A program made the translations under genes and the position numbers. DNA of 8,808 nt. It comes from an uncultured Gemmatimonadota bacterium. Its GTDB lineage: Bacteria > Gemmatimonadota > Gemmatimonadetes > Longimicrobiales > Gaopeijiaceae. Location of the stretch: contig CALHIO010000200.1 of the NCBI GenBank assembly GCA_938030915.1, forward strand, positions 1 to 8,808. Reading direction: 5' to 3'. Positions 5,792 through 8,808 of this stretch are shown here, one piece after another. The notes beneath the pieces are model-generated. The model worked only from the letters and a program-made list of their open reading frames with translations, ran no database searches and had not been told where the DNA came from. Position 1 is the first letter of the stretch. Each line of letters starts with the position of its first letter.

Positions 5792-7474
5792 CTATAGCAT
5801 CGGGATCCGCAGCCCTTCCCTTGCGGCAGTCTCCTTCGCGATCTCGTACCCTGCGTCAGCGTGGCGGGCGACGCCGATCCCCGGATCGTTCGTCAGGACG
5901 CGCTCGAGTCGCGCGGCCATCTCGGGCGTGCCATCCGCCACGATCACCTGCCCCGCATGCAGGGAATTCCCGATCCCGACGCCGCCACCGTGGTGGAACG
6001 ACACCCAGCTCGATCCGGACGCCGTATTGAGCAGCGCGTTCAGAATGGGCCAATCGGCCACGGCATCGGTGCCGTCCCGCATCGCTTCCGTTTCCCGGTT
6101 CGGGGAGGCTACCGACCCCGTGTCGAGATGGTCTCGTCCGATCACGATCGGCGCACTCACCTCGCCCGAGGCGACGAGCTCGTTCAGAGCGAGCCCGAAG
6201 CGTGCTCGCGCCCCCTGCCCGAGCCAGCAGATACGGGAGGGAAGCCCCTGGAACGCCACCTTTTCGTTCGCCATCCGTATCCAACGGCACAGGTGCTCAT
6301 CCTCAGGGAACATCTCGAGCACGAGTTCGTCCGTGCGGTGAATGTCCGCGGGATCCCCTGAGAGCGCGGCCCAGCGGAATGGCCCCTTCCCCTCGCAGAA
6401 GAGATCCCGGATGTACGCCGGCACGAAGCCGGGATAGGCGAAGGCGTCCGAAAACCCCGCATCCTCCGCGTAGCCTCGAAGATTGTTGCCGTAATCGACG
6501 GCGATGGACCCGGCCTTCTGCAGCTCGACGATCGCCTCGCAGTGCACCCGCATCGACTCCATGGAGCGGCGAACGTACTCGTCGGGATCGTCCACCCGAA
6601 GGGCTGCAGCCGCGTCCAGATCCAGTCCAGCGGGTACGTACCCGTGGAGCGGGTCGTGCGCCGAGGTCTGATCGGTGACGATATCCGGCACCACGCCGCG
6701 GCGCACGAGCTCGGGTAGCACGTCGGCGCAGTTACCGACCAGACCCACCGAAACGGCGTTTCCACTGGCCGTCGCGTCGTCGATCATGCGGAGCGCCTCG
6801 TCGAGGTCGTCCGTCATCAGGTCGCAATACCGCGTGTCGAGCCGCCGCTGAATTCTGGTGGGGTCGACCTCGACGCAGAGCATCGAACCCTCGTTCATCG
6901 TCGCCGCGAGAGGCTGGGCGCCGCCCATCCCGCCCATGCCACCCGTGAGAACCCATCGACCCTTGAGTGAGCCGCCGAAATGCTTCGCTGCCATGGCACC
7001 GAACGTCTCGTAGGTCCCCTGGAGGATTCCCTGAGTTCCGATGTAGATCCATGAACCTGCGGTCATCTGGCCGTACATCATGAGACCTTTCCGCTCGAGC
7101 TCACGGAAGTGCTCCCACGTCGCCCATCGGCCCACGAGATTCGAGTTGGCGATCAGCACCCGTGGTGCGTGCTCATGAGTGCGAAATACGCCCACCGGCT
7201 TGCCGGACTGCACCAGCAGCGTCTCGTCGTTCTCCAGGGAGCGGAGACAGGCGACGATGGCCTCGAAGGCTTCCCAGCTGCGCGCCGCACGCCCGGTGCC
7301 GCCATAGACCACGAGGCGGTCGGGATGCTCGGCCACATCGGGGTCGAGGTTGTTCATGAGCATCCGGAGCGCGGCCTCCTGCGTCCATCCCTTGCAGGTC
7401 AGCTCGGGGCCCCGGGGAGCGCGCACTTCGCGGGCTCCGGGCATCGCGTCCACTTGGATCTCGGTCGTCGCCAT
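5792..7474 (-). CDS. hutU: Urocanate hydratase (histidine degradation, step 2)
   Basis: HutU (EC 4.2.1.49) adds water to urocanate to give 4-imidazolone-5-propanoate, using tightly bound NAD+ as an electrophile, in the cytosol. The 560 residues fit the family (about 555). Signatures: VVYGGTGRAARSW (55-67); LLVQSGKPVGVFRTH (86-100); IANSNLVGRWATWEHF (108-123); MYGQMTAGSWIYIGTQGI (133-150); glycine-rich NAD site GGMGGMGGAQ (178-187); YGNNLRG; RICWLGQG with the active-site Cys at 416; SFHHGGGVGIGNSLHAGQV. No damage is seen. ATG 7474 has AGGAG (minus strand, 7488-7484) 9 bases upstream, inside the last codons of hutH; the hutH stop is 4 bases before this start, so the two genes form an operon and are probably translationally coupled. 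The 3' end is 8 bases from that of hutF with no room for a separate terminator. Confidence 0.99.
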   Translation of the reverse strand: MATTEIQVDAMPGAREVRAPRGPELTCKGWTQEAALRMLMNNLDPDVAEHPDRLVVYGGTGRAARSWEAFEAIVACLRSLENDETLLVQSGKPVGVFRTHEHAPRVLIANSNLVGRWATWEHFRELERKGLMMYGQMTAGSWIYIGTQGILQGTYETFGAMAAKHFGGSLKGRWVLTGGMGGMGGAQPLAATMNEGSMLCVEVDPTRIQRRLDTRYCDLMTDDLDEALRMIDDATASGNAVSVGLVGNCADVLPELVRRGVVPDIVTDQTSAHDPLHGYVPAGLDLDAAAALRVDDPDEYVRRSMESMRVHCEAIVELQKAGSIAVDYGNNLRGYAEDAGFSDAFAYPGFVPAYIRDLFCEGKGPFRWAALSGDPADIHRTDELVLEMFPEDEHLCRWIRMANEKVAFQGLPSRICWLGQGARARFGLALNELVASGEVSAPIVIGRDHLDTGSVASPNRETEAMRDGTDAVADWPILNALLNTASGSSWVSFHHGGGVGIGNSLHAGQVIVADGTPEMAARLERVLTNDPGIGVARHADAGYEIAKETAAREGLRIPML

Positions 7475-7478
7475 TACG

Positions 7479-8808
7479 TCACTCTCCTGCCTGATCTCCG
7501 GTCGGTTCGTATCGCGCCACGATGTCCGCTACGACACCGGAGGACACGAGTTCCGTCAGCGCTTCCAGGTCCGGTCCGAGCATACGATCACCCGTGAGGC
7601 GGGGGACCCGGATACGCACCGTCTCCCAGACGTCCTCGACACCCCGCCCGGCCCTCAAAGGACGACGATACTCGATTCCTTCCGCGGCGCACATCAACTC
7701 GGTCGCCAGGACCCGTTCGAGGCAGGCGACAGACCGAACGGCCTTGCGAGCGGCGGCGAGCCCCATCGAGACGTGGTCTTCCTGATTGGCGCTGGTCGTC
7801 ACGGAGTCGATCGAGACCGGGCCTGCCAGAAGCCGCAGCTCCGCCAGGAGGTCGACGGCCGTCACCTGGGCGATCATGAAGCCGCTCTCGAGTCCCGGAC
7901 TCGCGGCCAGGAACGCGGGCAGGCCCATGGACAGGTCCGGGTTGAGCAGGCGCTCGATTCGCCGCTCCGAAATGGCTGCCAGATCGGCCAAGGCGATCGC
8001 GAGCAGGTCCAGCGCCTGCGAGACGATCTGGGCGTGGAAGTTTCCACCACTCACGACCATCCCCGCTTCCGGAAAGACGAGCGGGTTGTCGGTCGCGCTG
8101 TTGGCTTCCGTCTCGAGGATTCCGCGGGCGTAGGCCAGGGCGTGGCGAGCCGCGCCGTGGACCTGCGGCACGCAGCGGAGCGAATAGGCGTCCTGGACAC
8201 GCGGATCGTCGTCTCGGTGCGACTCTCTGATTTCCGAATCGTCCAGCAGCGCCCGAAGCAGTCGTGCTGAGTGAACCTGTCCGTCGTGAGGCCGCGCCGC
8301 CTGGATCTCGTCGCAATACGCCACCGGTGTGCCAAGCAAGGCTTCGTGAGACATCGCGGCAGCGGCTTCGGCCGTGTCCAGCGCACGCTCCGCCCGAGCG
8401 AGCGCGAGGATGCCCACTCCGGTGGTCGCCTGCGTTCCGTTGATGAGGGCAAGGCCCTCCTTTGAATCCAGCGTGAGCGGTTCGAGCCCCGCTTCTCGCA
8501 GAACGTCAGCCGCTGGTCCGACTCGACCACCCCGCTCGGCGTCCCCCTCACCCAGCAGGCCCAATGCCACGTGGGCGAGCGGTGCAAGATCGCCGCTCGC
8601 TCCCACGGAACCGAACTCCGGTACTCTGGGGTGAATCCCGGCATTCAGAAGTCCGAGCAAAGCGTCGACAACCCTTTCGCGACAGCCTGAGACACCCCGA
8701 GCCAACGCGTTGGCGCGCAACAAGATCACAGATCTGACCACATCGCTCGAAAACGGCTCACCCATCCCGGAAGCGTGGGACCGGACGAGGTTGTGCTGCA
8801 GAGTCGTG
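7479..8808 (-). CDS. hutH: Histidine ammonia-lyase, 5'-truncated by the window edge (step 1)
   Basis: HutH (EC 4.3.1.3) removes ammonia from L-histidine to give trans-urocanate; it is a cytosolic homotetramer using an MIO cofactor made autocatalytically from Ala-Ser-Gly. The 442 visible residues begin at TTLQHNLVRSHASGMGE, so about 60-75 N-terminal residues, including the catalytic Tyr of the YGxxTGFG region, lie past base 8808. The Met at 8765 is internal, not the start. Signatures: GSVGASGDLAPLAH with the MIO triad ASG at 8592-8600; LINGTQA; QDAYSLRCVPQVHG; SATDNPLVF; GGNFHAQ; TTSANQEDHVSMG. This set is typical of HutH rather than plant PAL or tyrosine lyases. It ends in TGA 7479-7481, directly before hutU, and would be the first gene of a hutHU transcript whose promoter lies outside the window. 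Confidence 0.98.
   Translation of the reverse strand, partial: TTLQHNLVRSHASGMGEPFSSDVVRSVILLRANALARGVSGCRERVVDALLGLLNAGIHPRVPEFGSVGASGDLAPLAHVALGLLGEGDAERGGRVGPAADVLREAGLEPLTLDSKEGLALINGTQATTGVGILALARAERALDTAEAAAAMSHEALLGTPVAYCDEIQAARPHDGQVHSARLLRALLDDSEIRESHRDDDPRVQDAYSLRCVPQVHGAARHALAYARGILETEANSATDNPLVFPEAGMVVSGGNFHAQIVSQALDLLAIALADLAAISERRIERLLNPDLSMGLPAFLAASPGLESGFMIAQVTAVDLLAELRLLAGPVSIDSVTTSANQEDHVSMGLAAARKAVRSVACLERVLATELMCAAEGIEYRRPLRAGRGVEDVWETVRIRVPRLTGDRMLGPDLEALTELVSSGVVADIVARYEPTGDQAGE
7484..7488 (-). promoter_or_regulatory. hutU ribosome-binding site inside the 3' end of hutH
   Basis: AGGAG on the minus strand overlaps the final Ala-Gly-Glu codons of hutH and lies 9 bases before ATG 7474. 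Ribosomes finishing hutH would stop within a few bases of this start, which favours coupled synthesis of HutH and HutU. Confidence 0.7.

Noticed and set aside
8763..8765. ATG at 8765 as the hutH start
   Set aside because: The frame continues upstream as TTLQHNLVRSHASG, a conserved HutH segment, so the gene is cut by the window edge.
1..8808. tRNA, rRNA, CRISPR array, transposase, integrase or attachment sites
   Set aside because: None could be recognised on either strand; coding density and gene content look like an ordinary chromosomal region.

Overview
The window is chromosomal, GC-rich bacterial DNA (well over 60% G+C by eye). It holds six genes: the start of a rho gene, one exported low-complexity protein of unknown function, and four histidine-utilisation genes (hutI, hutF, hutU, hutH). 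No mobile element, CRISPR array, tRNA or rRNA was seen. The host is not fixed by these genes. A Rho with a disordered Arg-rich N-terminus, the HutF route and an AQAQ-type signal peptide on a Tyr/Trp-rich protein would fit Gemmatimonadota or a similar high-GC Gram-negative phylum; this is a weak guess.

Layout: (1) 1-962, minus strand, N-terminal three quarters of Rho; its C-terminus lies beyond base 1. (2) 963-1449, divergent intergenic region with weak promoter candidates, a GC-rich 8-bp hairpin followed by a short U tract in the rho direction, and a strong Shine-Dalgarno for the next gene. (3) 1450-3042, plus strand, a 530-residue protein with a signal peptide, an aromatic block and a 319-residue Arg-rich tail. 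(4) 3043-3107, convergent gap with an 8-bp hairpin. (5) 3108-4361, minus strand, hutI. (6) 4362-4382, a 21-bp divergent gap in which promoters must overlap coding sequence. (7) 4383-5783, plus strand, hutF. (8) 5792-7474, minus strand, hutU, only 8 bp from the end of hutF. (9) 7479-8808, minus strand, hutH, cut by the window end and translationally linked to hutU.

The hut genes give a near-complete pathway. HutH deaminates L-histidine to urocanate, HutU hydrates it to imidazolonepropionate, HutI opens the ring to N-formimino-L-glutamate, and HutF deiminates that to N-formyl-L-glutamate plus ammonia. HutG (formylglutamate deformylase), which would release glutamate and formate, is not in the window, and neither is a regulator or a histidine transporter. 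The cluster is not one operon: hutHU run together, hutI is separate on the same strand, and hutF lies between them on the opposite strand.

The hut and rho genes look ordinary in sequence. The parts worth a second look are the aromatic/Arg-rich exported protein with a perfect 20-bp palindrome at its domain junction, the compressed hutI-hutF divergent promoter with a probably leaderless hutF, the unclear start codon of hutI beside a 7-G run, and the hairpin upstream of rho.
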